A DNA stretch of 64,000 bases, from contig CACWOH010000014.1 in NCBI GenBank assembly GCA_902762435.1, positions 1 to 64,000 on the forward strand. Reading direction: 5' to 3'. The notes beneath the pieces are model-generated. The model saw only the letters and a list, made by a program, of their open reading frames with translations, was not told the origin of the DNA and searched no databases. A program made the position numbers and the translations under genes. Position 1 is the first letter of the stretch; every line of letters starts with the position of its first letter. Positions 25,029 to 42,231 of the stretch are shown one piece after another. This DNA is from an uncultured Bacteroidia bacterium. Lineage in GTDB: Bacteria > Bacteroidota > Bacteroidia > Bacteroidales > UBA932.

Positions 25029-26312
25029 ATGAGCAAGCAGAACTACCACGTTGAGACCCTGGCCCTGCACGTCGGCCAGGAGACCCCGGACCCCGCATCC
25101 GACGCCCGCGCCGTCCCCATCTACCAGACGACCTCCTACGTCTTCCGCAACAGCCAGCACGCCGCCGACCGCTTCGGCCTGCGCGACCCCGGCAACATCT
25201 ACGGCCGCCTGACCAACTCCACCCAGGCCGTCTTCGAGGAGCGCGTGGCTGCGCTGGAAGGCGGTGTGGCAGGCCTCGCCGTGGCTTCCGGCGCCGCCGC
25301 CATCACCTACGCCCTGCAGAACGTCCTGCAGAACGGCGACCATATCATCGCCGCAGACAATCTCTACGGAGGCTCCTACAACCTCATCACCCACACCCTG
25401 TCCACCCAGGGCATCCAGAACACCATCCTGAACGTGAACGACCTGCAGGCGCTCGAAGCCGCCATCCGGCCCAACACCAAGGTCATCTACGCCGAGACCT
25501 TCGGCAATCCCAATTCCGACGTGGCCGACTTCGAGGGCATCGCGGTAGTCGCGCACCGCCACGGCATCGTCTTCATCGTGGACAACACCTTCGCCCCCAT
25601 CGTCATCCGTCCGCTGGAGCACGGCGCAGACATCGTGGTCCATTCCGCCACCAAGTTCATCGGCGGGCACGGCAGCTCGCTGGGTGGCGTGATCGTGGAC
25701 GGCGGCAAGTTCGACTGGAAGGCGAACGCCGACAAATATCCCACCCTCGCGAAACCCGATCCCAGCTACCACGGCGCCATCTTCGCGGACGTGGCCGGCC
25801 CCGCCGCCTTCGTCACGCGCATCCGCGCCGTTATCCTCCGCGACACGGGTGCGGCCATCAGCCCCTTCAACGCCTGGATCCTGCTCCAGGGCGTGGAATC
25901 CCTGCCGCTGCGCATCGAGCGCCATACGCAGAACGCCCTCAAGGTCGTGGAGTACCTCTCGAAACACCCCAAGGTGGCCAAAGTCAATCACCCGGCCTTG
26001 CCCGAGCACCACGACCACGCGCTCTACTGTCGCTATTTCCCGAACGGTGCCGGCTCCATCTTCACCTTCGAGATCAAGGGCACCCAGGAAGATGCGTGGC
26101 GCTTTATCGACCGCCTGAAGATCTTCTCCCTGCTGGCCAACGTGGCGGATGTGAAGAGCCTGGTCATCCACCCCTACACCACCACCCATTCACAGCTGTC
26201 GCCCGAAGAACTCGCCGAGCAGCACATCACCCCCACCACCATCCGCCTGTCCGTCGGCGTGGAGCACATCGACGACATCATCGCCGATCTTGAACAGGCA
26301 TTTTCAGAATAA
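25029..26312 (+). CDS. metY: O-acetylhomoserine sulfhydrylase (aminocarboxypropyltransferase)
   Basis: A PLP enzyme of the Cys/Met metabolism family that makes homocysteine from O-acetylhomoserine and sulfide. It has 427 residues, the long form typical of MetY rather than MetB/MetC. Motifs: PIYQTTSYVF, YGRLTNSTQAVFEERVAALEGG, DNTFAPIVIRPLEHGADIVVHSATKFIGGHG (PLP lysine in SATKF) and a C-terminal THSQLSPEE arginine-region loop. The homocysteine produced feeds metH. An A-rich leader (AAAACAACAAAAACAAAG) precedes the ATG, as expected for genes without Shine-Dalgarno sites. Confidence 0.94.
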   Translation: MSKQNYHVETLALHVGQETPDPASDARAVPIYQTTSYVFRNSQHAADRFGLRDPGNIYGRLTNSTQAVFEERVAALEGGVAGLAVASGAAAITYALQNVLQNGDHIIAADNLYGGSYNLITHTLSTQGIQNTILNVNDLQALEAAIRPNTKVIYAETFGNPNSDVADFEGIAVVAHRHGIVFIVDNTFAPIVIRPLEHGADIVVHSATKFIGGHGSSLGGVIVDGGKFDWKANADKYPTLAKPDPSYHGAIFADVAGPAAFVTRIRAVILRDTGAAISPFNAWILLQGVESLPLRIERHTQNALKVVEYLSKHPKVAKVNHPALPEHHDHALYCRYFPNGAGSIFTFEIKGTQEDAWRFIDRLKIFSLLANVADVKSLVIHPYTTTHSQLSPEELAEQHITPTTIRLSVGVEHIDDIIADLEQAFSE

Positions 26313-26329
26313 TTGATTAATTTTACATC

Positions 26330-27247
26330 ATGATATACCAGAACCTTACCGACCTCATCGGGAACACCCCGCTCCTGGAGGTCTCCGGCCTCGAAGGCCA
26401 GCAGGCACGCATCGCGCTCAAATTGGAACGGAACAACCCGGGCGGCAGCGTCAAGGACCGCATCGCCCTCGCGATGATCGAAGACGCCGAGCAGAACGGC
26501 ATCCTGAAACCCGGCGCCACGATCGTGGAACCCACCAGCGGCAACACCGGCATCGGCCTGGCCTGGGTGGCCCGCGCCAAAGGATACAAGACCATACTCA
26601 CGATGCCCGACACGATGAGCGTCGAGCGCAGGAACCTCCTCAAGGCCTTCGGTGCCGTCATCGAACTCACCCCCGGCGCCGAGGGGATGAAAGGCGCCAT
26701 CGCCAAGGCGGAGCAGATCCGGGCGACCACCCCCGGCGCCGTGATCCTGGGGCAGTTCACCAATCCCGCCAACCCGGCCGCCCACGAGCGGACCACCGCC
26801 CAGGAGGTCTGGCGCGACACCGACGGCGCCGTGGACATCTTCGTGGCCGGCATCGGCACGGGCGGTACCGTCAGCGGAACGGGAAAAGGCCTGAAGGCAC
26901 ACAAGCCCGAAGTGCAGGTGTTCGGCGTGGAGCCTGCCTCTTCCGCCGTCATCACCACCGGCGTTCCCGGCAAGCACAAGATCCAGGGTATCGGAGCGGG
27001 CTTCGTGCCGCAGACCTTCCTGCAGGAGTATGTGGACCAGGTACTTACGGTGACGGACGAGGACGCTTTTGAAGGCGCCCGCCTGCTGGCCGACAAACTG
27101 GGTCTGCTCGTGGGCATCTCCTCAGGTGCAGCCTTCAGCGCCGCCTACGCCCTCGCCCGGAAGGCGGAGAACCAGGGCAAGCTGATCGTCGCGTTGCTGC
27201 CCGATACGGGCGAACGCTATCTTTCCACCCCGCTCTTCGAACGCTGA
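26330..27247 (+). CDS. cysK: Cysteine synthase A (O-acetylserine sulfhydrylase)
   Basis: A PLP enzyme combining O-acetylserine (from the cysE product) with sulfide to give cysteine. It has 305 residues, normal length. The PLP lysine lies in [13 protein letters not shown] (about residues 38-50), [11 protein letters not shown] is the substrate loop, and [11 protein letters not shown] is the phosphate-binding loop. It starts 17 bp after metY and is probably cotranscribed, pairing the homocysteine and cysteine branches of sulfide assimilation. Confidence 0.97.
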   Translation: MIYQNLTDLIGNTPLLEVSGLEGQQARIALKLERNNPGGSVKDRIALAMIEDAEQNGILKPGATIVEPTSGNTGIGLAWVARAKGYKTILTMPDTMSVERRNLLKAFGAVIELTPGAEGMKGAIAKAEQIRATTPGAVILGQFTNPANPAAHERTTAQEVWRDTDGAVDIFVAGIGTGGTVSGTGKGLKAHKPEVQVFGVEPASSAVITTGVPGKHKIQGIGAGFVPQTFLQEYVDQVLTVTDEDAFEGARLLADKLGLLVGISSGAAFSAAYALARKAENQGKLIVALLPDTGERYLSTPLFER

Positions 27248-27271
27248 CGGAGGATTCCTCGGGACTGATTT

Positions 27272-27330
27272 CCCTGAAAAACGATGCGACCCCTCACGAT
27301 ACCGTGGGGGGTCGCACTGATAAAGGCCGG
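27272..27330 (+). repeat. Palindromic repeat family A, short copy 3
   Basis: Shares with copies 1 and 2 the blocks CCCTGAAAA, CGATGCGACCCCT, GGGGGTCGCAC and AAAGGCC, but lacks about 10 bp in the left arm. The stem TGCGACCCC/GGGGTCGCA is perfect. Like the other two copies it lies between convergent genes (cysK and rpoC). Confidence 0.75.
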
Positions 27331-27351
27331 AACCGGTGCCGGCCCTGGGGA

Positions 27352-31602
<4,251 letters not shown>

Positions 31603-31622
31603 ATTACGTTTCGTTCAAGCAA

Positions 31623-35444
<3,822 letters not shown>

Positions 35445-35491
35445 ATTCTGCCGATGGAAACGTTGGAATTGGGAGAAAAACTTAAAGACGG

Positions 35492-35529
35492 AAAAAAGGT
35501 TTAGAGCCTTTTATCCCCGGCTCTAAACC
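35492..35529 (-). terminator. Terminator-like hairpin between rplL and rpoB
   Basis: Read on the minus strand: a perfect 11-bp stem (GGTTTAGAGCC / GGCTCTAAACC) with a 10-base loop, followed directly by TTTTTT. This is the form of an intrinsic terminator. It lies about 50 bp before the rpoB start, a place where E. coli also has a partial terminator, so attenuation of rpoBC is likely. Confidence 0.8.
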
Positions 35530-35562
35530 TGTTTGTCCCTGAAAGCAGGGGCGAGGTCGGAT

Positions 35563-35937
35563 TTATTTAATCTCAACCTCGGCGCCGGCTTCCTCAAGAG
35601 CAGCCTTGAGGGCCTCGGCCTCTGCCTTGGAAATCTTCTCCTTGATCGTGGAAGGAGCACCGTCCACGAGATCCTTCGCTTCCTTCAGGCCGAGACCGAG
35701 CTCGGTCTTGACCACCTTGATCACGCCAAGCTTGGCCTGACCGGCGGAGGTGAGAATCACGTCGAACTCAGTCTGCTCGGCCTCGGCGGCGGCGCCGGCA
35801 CCGGCGTCAGCGGAGACGACCACAGCAGCGGCTGCAGGCTCGATACCATACTCTTCCTTGAGGATCTTTGCAAGTTCCTGAACGTCTTTTACAGAAAGGT
35901 TTACCAACTCTTCTGCAAGGGCTTTAACATCTGCCAT
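35563..35937 (-). CDS. rplL: 50S ribosomal protein L7/L12
   Basis: The ribosomal stalk protein that recruits translation GTPases, 124 residues. The N-terminal dimerisation helices ([25 protein letters not shown]) and Ala-rich hinge come first, then the globular C-terminal domain [40 protein letters not shown], the family signature. It lies 31 bp after rplJ in the usual order. Confidence 0.99.
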   Translation of the reverse strand: MADVKALAEELVNLSVKDVQELAKILKEEYGIEPAAAAVVVSADAGAGAAAEAEQTEFDVILTSAGQAKLGVIKVVKTELGLGLKEAKDLVDGAPSTIKEKISKAEAEALKAALEEAGAEVEIK

Positions 35938-35968
35938 AATTTTATACTTTTTAAATTGTTAATATTTC

Positions 35969-36592
35969 TTATTCTGCTGCAGGTGCGTCGGCTGCAGGAG
36001 CCGCTTCGGCCGCGGGGGCCTCGGGTGCGGCGGCGGGAGCCTCCTCGGCTGCAGGAGCCGGGGCTGCCGCGGGCTTTGCGACGGCGATCTTCTCGTCGTC
36101 CGCCTTGCCTTCGGAAGCATTCTCGAGGCCGCCGATGACGCGCTGGATCGGGCTCTGGAGGAGGGCGATGATGTCGCCGATGAGCTCTTCGCGGGTCTTG
36201 ATGGATGCGAGCTGGTCGAGCTTGTCTTCACCGATGAACACGCAGTCCTGGACGAAAGCACCCTTGACGACAGGCTTGGTAAAGCCTTCGCGCTGAAGCT
36301 TCTTGATGAGCTTGCCGGGGGCGGAGGGGACTTCGGTGTACATGATGGCGGTGTTGCCGACGAGGGTCTCGGACAGGGACTTCATGTCCTCGTTCTCGAC
36401 TTCCTTGAGCACGTGTGCGAAGAGGGTGTTCTTGACAACGTTCAGGACAATGCCCTGATTGAAGCACTCACGACGCAGTTTACTGGTCTGTCCAGCATTC
36501 AGTCCGGCAATATCGGTAATGTAGAAATTCGGATACTGCTTGAGCTGCGCTGAGATCGTTTCAATAATTTGAGCTTTTTCTTCCTTTTTCAT
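35969..36592 (-). CDS. rplJ: 50S ribosomal protein L10
   Basis: The stalk base protein that binds L7/L12 dimers and 23S rRNA, 207 residues. The core (ITDIAGLNAGQTSKLRRECFNQ, VVKNTLFAHVL) is conventional. An Ala/Pro/Glu-rich C-terminal tail of about 40 residues makes it longer than the ~170 of E. coli; similar tails occur in other Bacteroidota. In many bacteria L10-L7/L12 represses its own operon by binding the leader. It starts 12 bp after rplA. Confidence 0.98.
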   Translation of the reverse strand: MKKEEKAQIIETISAQLKQYPNFYITDIAGLNAGQTSKLRRECFNQGIVLNVVKNTLFAHVLKEVENEDMKSLSETLVGNTAIMYTEVPSAPGKLIKKLQREGFTKPVVKGAFVQDCVFIGEDKLDQLASIKTREELIGDIIALLQSPIQRVIGGLENASEGKADDEKIAVAKPAAAPAPAAEEAPAAAPEAPAAEAAPAADAPAAE

Positions 36593-36604
36593 AATATTGA
36601 ATTT

Positions 36605-37312
36605 TTACTCAGCAGCCTTGTTGAGGAATGCCTTGAGATCGATTTTAATACCGGGGCTCATGGTGGAGCACAGGGCTGCGCTCTTCATGTAAGTGCCCTT
36701 GAGAGCCTGCGGCTTGAGCTTCGCGATGGCGTTCAGCACTTCCGCGGCATTCTCGTAAAGTTGCTCGGCGGTGAAGGAGACCTTGCCGATTCCGGTGTGG
36801 ATGATGCCGGTCTTGTCGACCTTGAAGTCGATCTTGCCACCCTTGGAGGCCTTGACGGCGGCCCCGATTTCCATCGTGACCGTGCCGGTCTTGGGGTTCG
36901 GCATCAGGCCGCGGGGACCCAGGATCTTGCCCAGGGCACCGACCTTGGCCATCACGGAAGGGGTGCAGACGATGACGTCCACGTCCGTCCAGCCGCCTTT
37001 GATTTTCTCGATGTACTCGTCGAGGCCCACGTAGTCGGCGCCGGCTTCCTTCGCTTCGTTCTCCTTGTCGGGAGTGCAGAGCGCGAGGACGCGGACGACC
37101 TTGCCCGTTCCGTTCGGAAGGGTGACCACGCCACGGATCATCTGGTTGGCCTTGCGCGGGTCAACACCGAGGTTCGCGGAGATCTCGACGGTCGCGTCGA
37201 ACTTGGTATAAGTGATGTCCTTTACCACCTGGCACGCCTCAGCGAGCGGATACAGTTTCTGGGAATCGAATTTTCCCTCGACTGCCTTCTGATTCTTTGT
37301 CATTCTTGCCAT
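36605..37312 (-). CDS. rplA: 50S ribosomal protein L1
   Basis: The L1 stalk protein of 235 residues that helps release deacylated tRNA and, in many bacteria, represses the rplKA mRNA. The signature near [19 protein letters not shown] and the [20 protein letters not shown] segment are present. The ATG at 37312 (MARMTKNQ) is used; a second ATG three codons later is possible. Confidence 0.99.
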   Translation of the reverse strand: MARMTKNQKAVEGKFDSQKLYPLAEACQVVKDITYTKFDATVEISANLGVDPRKANQMIRGVVTLPNGTGKVVRVLALCTPDKENEAKEAGADYVGLDEYIEKIKGGWTDVDVIVCTPSVMAKVGALGKILGPRGLMPNPKTGTVTMEIGAAVKASKGGKIDFKVDKTGIIHTGIGKVSFTAEQLYENAAEVLNAIAKLKPQALKGTYMKSAALCSTMSPGIKIDLKAFLNKAAE

Positions 37313-37326
37313 AATGCGTGTCGATT

Positions 37327-37770
37327 TTAAAGGTTCTCGGGGAATTCACCGGTCACGGTGATACCCATGCTTCTTGCGGTACCAGCCACCATGCGCATCG
37401 CGGATGCGAGGGTGAAGCAGTTGAGGTCCGGCATCTTGCCTTCGGCGATCGTCTTGATTTGGTCCCAGGTGACGGAGGCGACCTTCTTGCGGTTCGGCTC
37501 TCCGGAAGCGGTGGTAATCTTGGCCGCTTCTTTCAGGGAGACAGCCACGGGCGGCTGCTTGACTTCGAAGGTGAAGGACTTGTCGGAGAAAACGGTGATC
37601 ACCACCGGCAGGATCTTGCCTGCCTGAGCCTGCGTAGCGGCGTTGAACGCCTTGCAGAACTCCATGATGTTCAAGCCTTTGGAACCGAGTGCAGGTCCTA
37701 CCGGAGGTGCAGGATTTGCAGCTCCGCCTTTGATTTGGAGCTTAATGAATCCGGTAACTTCTTTTGCCAT
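37327..37770 (-). CDS. rplK: 50S ribosomal protein L11
   Basis: 147 residues. It binds the GTPase-associated region of 23S rRNA and is needed for RelA activation. The N-terminal proline-rich helix [21 protein letters not shown] is intact, as is the C-terminal rRNA-binding domain ending [17 protein letters not shown]. It lies 9 bp downstream of nusG. Confidence 0.99.
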   Translation of the reverse strand: MAKEVTGFIKLQIKGGAANPAPPVGPALGSKGLNIMEFCKAFNAATQAQAGKILPVVITVFSDKSFTFEVKQPPVAVSLKEAAKITTASGEPNRKKVASVTWDQIKTIAEGKMPDLNCFTLASAMRMVAGTARSMGITVTGEFPENL

Positions 37771-37779
37771 GATGAAATG

Positions 37780-38346
37780 TTATTCTTTAGTTACTTGTGT
37801 AAAGCTGAGTTCGAGTTGGGTCTTCCTTCCGAAGATCACCACAATCACTTTGACCTTGCTCCGGTCTTCCAGAATCTCGTCGACGGTGCCGCTGAAACCG
37901 CTGAACGGGCCGTCCGTGATGCGGACGGACTCGCCGATCTCGTAGTTCACCAGCGTCTCGGCGGCGTTGTCTGCGTTCTCGTCCTGAATGCCGAGGATCC
38001 GCTGTGCCTCATCCTCACGGATCGGTACAGGGATGCGCTCGAACTGGGCGCCCTGGGTGGTTTTCTTTTCAGTGAGGAAACCGGACATGCCGGGGACAAG
38101 ATTGCGGATGATGTTCTCCAGTTTGGCACTCAGTTCGGCCTGGATAAGTACATAACCAGGATAAAGCAGCTTGTCGACTGCTTTTCTTTTACCGTTCTTC
38201 GTAACGATTTCCTTTTTGACGGGAACCAGTACCTGAGCTACCTGATCCTGAAGTCCGCTTCTTTCGATCTCTTTTTCGAGATATTCCTTGGCCTTTTTTT
38301 CCTTACCTCCTGCTGCGCGCAGAACGTACCATTTCATTTCGCCCAT
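37780..38346 (-). CDS. nusG: Transcription termination/antitermination factor NusG
   Basis: 188 residues with the NGN domain (MKWYVLRAAGGKEKKAKEYLEKEI ... LLYPGYVLIQAEL) and a C-terminal KOW domain (GESVRITDGPFSGFSGTVDEILEDRSKVKVIV). It binds RNA polymerase and links it to Rho or the ribosome. The start at 38346 (MGEMKW) is used; the ATG at 38337 is an alternative. Confidence 0.98.
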   Translation of the reverse strand: MGEMKWYVLRAAGGKEKKAKEYLEKEIERSGLQDQVAQVLVPVKKEIVTKNGKRKAVDKLLYPGYVLIQAELSAKLENIIRNLVPGMSGFLTEKKTTQGAQFERIPVPIREDEAQRILGIQDENADNAAETLVNYEIGESVRITDGPFSGFSGTVDEILEDRSKVKVIVVIFGRKTQLELSFTQVTKE

Positions 38347-38360
38347 CTTGAGTCAAACGA

Positions 38361-38549
38361 TTACAACGAGTAGATTCCGGTCATCAGAGATTGGAAAGCA
38401 AAATCGATCACCCAAAGCACTGCGGCCAGGATGACGGTCGTGACAATGACGAGGATGGCGGAGCTTTGCAGCTTCGACCACGTCGGCCAGGTCGTCTTCT
38501 TGGTGAGCTCGGTGAACGACTCTTTGCAATAATTGATAAACTTTCTCAT
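38361..38549 (-). CDS. secE: Preprotein translocase subunit SecE
   Basis: A 62-residue single-membrane-span subunit that clamps SecY. It has an amphipathic N-terminal helix (FINYCKESFTELTKKTTWPTWSKL), the conserved TTWP turn, and one transmembrane helix (VIVTTVILAAVLWVIDFAF). The ATG at 38547-38549 is chosen because upstream in-frame sequence is not family-like. Position between tRNA-Trp and nusG is conserved. Confidence 0.97.
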   Translation of the reverse strand: MRKFINYCKESFTELTKKTTWPTWSKLQSSAILVIVTTVILAAVLWVIDFAFQSLMTGIYSL

Positions 38550-38634
38550 CTTTACATTTAATGGATGCCGCGAAATGGAAGCGGGAGGGCGGCATCTGTT
38601 AAACAATTACCAAATCGTAACCTTTGATATTTTG

Positions 38635-38703
38635 CAGGGGAAGCAGGAATCGAACCCACATTGACGGTTTTGGAGACCGCTGAATTACCATTATTCTCCG
38701 CCT
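38635..38703 (-). tRNA. tRNA-Trp (CCA), structurally irregular
   Basis: Read on the minus strand it has anticodon CCA in loop CTCCAAA, D-stem GAAT/ATTC, and a T-arm with loop TTCGATT. The 3' acceptor strand TTCCCCT-G is typical for tRNA-Trp. The 5' acceptor strand AGGCGGA mispairs at position 4 (C:C), and the two bases normally between acceptor and D-stem are missing, giving 69 nt. The location between tuf and secE is the usual one, so this is probably the genuine locus, but its 5' end looks damaged or miscalled. Confidence 0.75.
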
Positions 38704-38719
38704 CGGGATTCAATCGGAC

Positions 38720-39907
<1,188 letters not shown>

Positions 39908-39965
39908 AATATATTACGTTTAAAAGTTTGTTTACAAAATTAAACCGGCTTCAAGGCCGGCTCCG

Positions 39966-40040
<75 letters not shown>

Positions 40041-40045
40041 AATCT

Positions 40046-40120
40046 TGGAGCGGGGTAGGAGAATCGAACTCCCATTTCCAGCTTGGAAGGCTGGCATAAT
40101 AGCCATTATACGAACCCCGC
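40046..40120 (-). tRNA. tRNA-Gly (TCC)
   Basis: A 75-nt cloverleaf with encoded CCA: acceptor GCGGGGT/ACCCCGC, anticodon stem CCAGC/GCTGG with loop CTTCCAA, and a complete T-arm. Corresponds to glyT at the E. coli tufB locus. Confidence 0.97.
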
Positions 40121-40157
40121 TTTGTGTGGAAATCGTTCGATTTCGCTTCCGCTTTTG

Positions 40158-40239
40158 TGGGCAAGGATGGATTCGAACCACCGTAGGCTTAGCCAGCAGA
40201 TTTACAGTCTGCCCCATTTGACCGCTCTGGTACTTGCCC
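40158..40239 (-). tRNA. tRNA-Tyr (GTA)
   Basis: An 82-nt class II tRNA: acceptor GGGCAAG/CTTGCCC, anticodon GTA in loop CTGTAAA with stem GCAGA/TCTGC, a long variable arm, and T-stem GGTGG/CCATC with loop TTCGAAT. The 3' terminal CCA is not fully encoded. Confidence 0.96.
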
Positions 40240-40252
40240 CTGTCTTTTACAT

Positions 40253-40306
40253 TGCACGACCTTGAGATTACAAATCACACGCTCTAGCCAACTGAGCTAC
40301 ATCGGC
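40253..40306 (-). pseudogene. Truncated tRNA-Thr (TGT)
   Basis: Read on the minus strand: acceptor 5' strand GCCGATG, TA, D-arm GCTC/GAGC, and an anticodon arm with TGT in loop TTTGTAA. The anticodon stem carries a T:T mismatch (TGTGA/TCTCA). The sequence stops resembling a tRNA after the variable loop: no T-arm and no CATCGGC acceptor 3' strand follow before tRNA-Tyr. It sits where E. coli has thrU (also TGT), so it looks like a decayed orthologue. Confidence 0.7.
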
Positions 40307-40343
40307 AATGTATTATTTCAAAGCCCCCTAGTTTTTGGGACTG

Positions 40344-40374
40344 CAAAGATAGGAATAATTTCCTATTCTCCAAA
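40344..40374 (-). promoter_or_regulatory. Promoter of the tRNA-tuf-rpoBC superoperon
   Basis: Minus strand: TTTG (-33, 40371-40374), an exact 19-bp spacer, then TATCTTTG (-7, 40344-40351), an ideal Bacteroidota promoter. The -33 box lies within the last codons of dxs. Confidence 0.8.
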
Positions 40375-42228
40375 TACTTTTCTCAAACTTTTTCGGATGC
40401 CTTCCACATCCAGTCCGCACTCCGCCTGCTGCTCGGACTGTTTCGCCTGCGGAATGAAGCGGTCGGGGATGCCGATGCCGTCCAGGGTGGCCCGGGAACG
40501 GATCCGGGCGAGCAGTTCCGCCACGGCCCCGTACAGCCCGCCGCACAGGGCGCCGTCCTCCACGGTGAGGATGTGGGCGTAGCGGCCGGCGACGTGCCGG
40601 ACGGCTTCCGTGTCGAGCGGCTTGAGGAAGCGCAGGTCGTACACGCCCACCCGTCCGGGCCAGTCCCGGGCGGCTTCCAGGGCGCGGTTCACCACGGGGC
40701 CGAGGCCCAGGACCGCGACCGTGTCGCCTTCCAGCAGGGTTTCCGCGCGGCCGATCTCGTACGGCTCCGGCTCTGCCTCCCGCCAGGGGGTGCCTTCACC
40801 CATCCCGCGCGGGTACCTTATTATGAATGGACCCGTCGCGTGCGCGCAGGCGGTGTACATCAGGCGCTTGAGCGCGACCTCGTCGCGCGGGGCGCTGATG
40901 ATGGTGTCCGGGATGCTCCGGTAGGCGGCCAGGTCGAAGGCCCCCTGGTGGGTGGCGCCGTCCTCGCCCACCAGCCCCGCCCGGTCGAAGCAGAGGACCA
41001 CCGGCAGCCGCTGCAGGGCGACGTCGTGGATGATCTGGTCGTAGGCGCGCTGGGAGAATGCGGAGTAGATGTTGCAGAACGGCTTCATCCCGCCGGCGGC
41101 GAGGCCGGCGGAGAAGGTGACGGCGTGCTCCTCTTCGATGCCCACGTCGAAGAACTGCTCCGGGAACTTCGCGGCGAGGAGGTTCATCCCGCAGCCCTGC
41201 GCCATTGCGGGGGTGACGCCCACGACGCGGCGGTCCGCCGCGGCCAGTTCGCACAGCACCTCGCCGAACACGTCCTGGTAGCGGTCGCGCAGGTGCGGCC
41301 CGTGGATGCGTTCGCCCGTGACGGGGTCGAATCGGCCCGGCGCGTGCCAGGTCGCGGGGTCCGCCTCGGCGGCGGGATAGCCCTGCCCTTTGACGGTGAA
41401 GCAGTGCAGCAGGCGCGGGCCCGGCATCGTGCGGAGCTTGCGGAGCGTGCGCACCACCTCTTCGATGTCGTTGCCGTCGATGGGGCCGAAATAGCGGAAG
41501 CCGAGCGCCTCGAAGAGGTCGCCGCCCGGCTTGCGTACGAACCAGGACTTGAGCCCCCGCACGGAGCGCTGCAGGAAGCGGCGCAGGCCGCCCTCGCCGA
41601 GCAGGTTCCAGACCCGGTTCTTGAAGCGGTTGTAGGAGTTGCTGGTCGTGATGTTCAGCAGGTAGCGGTGCATCGCGCCCGTGTTGGCCTCGATGGACTG
41701 GTTGTTGTCGTTGAGGATGACGAGCAGGTCGGCGTGGCTGGCGCCGGCGTTGTTGAGCCCCTCGAAGGCGAGGCCGCCCGTCATCGCGCCGTCGCCGATC
41801 AGGGCTGCCACCTTCGCGGGGCGGCCCTGCATCCGGGCGGCTTCGGCCAGGCCGAGCGCGGCGGAGATGGAGGTGGAGGAATGCCCGACGCCGAAGCTGT
41901 CGAACAGGCTTTCGCTGCGGCTGGGGAAGCCGCTGATGCCGTCTTTCGTCCGGTTCTTCCGGAAGGCCTCGCGGCGTCCGGTCAGGATCTTGTGGGCGTA
42001 GGCCTGGTGGCCCACGTCGAAGACGAGCTTGTCCGAAGGGGTGTCGAAGACATAGTGCAGGCCCACGATGAGCTCCACGGCGCCCAGGCTGGAGGCCAGG
42101 TGCCCCGGATTGACGGCGCAGCATTCGATGATATAAGCGCGCAACTCCTTGCACAGCTCGCGGAGCTGTTCCACCGACAGGAGCCTGACGTCGGAAGGCT
42201 TGTCTATCTTGTCCAGCAGTTCATACAT
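40363..42228 (-). CDS. dxs: 1-deoxy-D-xylulose-5-phosphate synthase
   Basis: The first enzyme of the MEP isoprenoid pathway: pyruvate plus glyceraldehyde-3-phosphate gives DXP, using thiamine diphosphate. It has 621 residues. The ThDP motif IGDGAMTGGLAFEGLNNAG (GDG...NN) is at about residues 143-161, HLASSLGAVELIVGLHYVFDTP is near the N-terminus, and the transketolase middle domain VTFSAGLAAGGMKPFCNIYSAF and a C-terminal domain follow. It starts 3 bp after the upstream MFS gene. The prenyl synthase at 6.0-7.0 kb uses its downstream products. Confidence 0.98.
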   Translation of the reverse strand: MYELLDKIDKPSDVRLLSVEQLRELCKELRAYIIECCAVNPGHLASSLGAVELIVGLHYVFDTPSDKLVFDVGHQAYAHKILTGRREAFRKNRTKDGISGFPSRSESLFDSFGVGHSSTSISAALGLAEAARMQGRPAKVAALIGDGAMTGGLAFEGLNNAGASHADLLVILNDNNQSIEANTGAMHRYLLNITTSNSYNRFKNRVWNLLGEGGLRRFLQRSVRGLKSWFVRKPGGDLFEALGFRYFGPIDGNDIEEVVRTLRKLRTMPGPRLLHCFTVKGQGYPAAEADPATWHAPGRFDPVTGERIHGPHLRDRYQDVFGEVLCELAAADRRVVGVTPAMAQGCGMNLLAAKFPEQFFDVGIEEEHAVTFSAGLAAGGMKPFCNIYSAFSQRAYDQIIHDVALQRLPVVLCFDRAGLVGEDGATHQGAFDLAAYRSIPDTIISAPRDEVALKRLMYTACAHATGPFIIRYPRGMGEGTPWREAEPEPYEIGRAETLLEGDTVAVLGLGPVVNRALEAARDWPGRVGVYDLRFLKPLDTEAVRHVAGRYAHILTVEDGALCGGLYGAVAELLARIRSRATLDGIGIPDRFIPQAKQSEQQAECGLDVEGIRKSLRKVFGE

Positions 42229-42231
42229 GGT

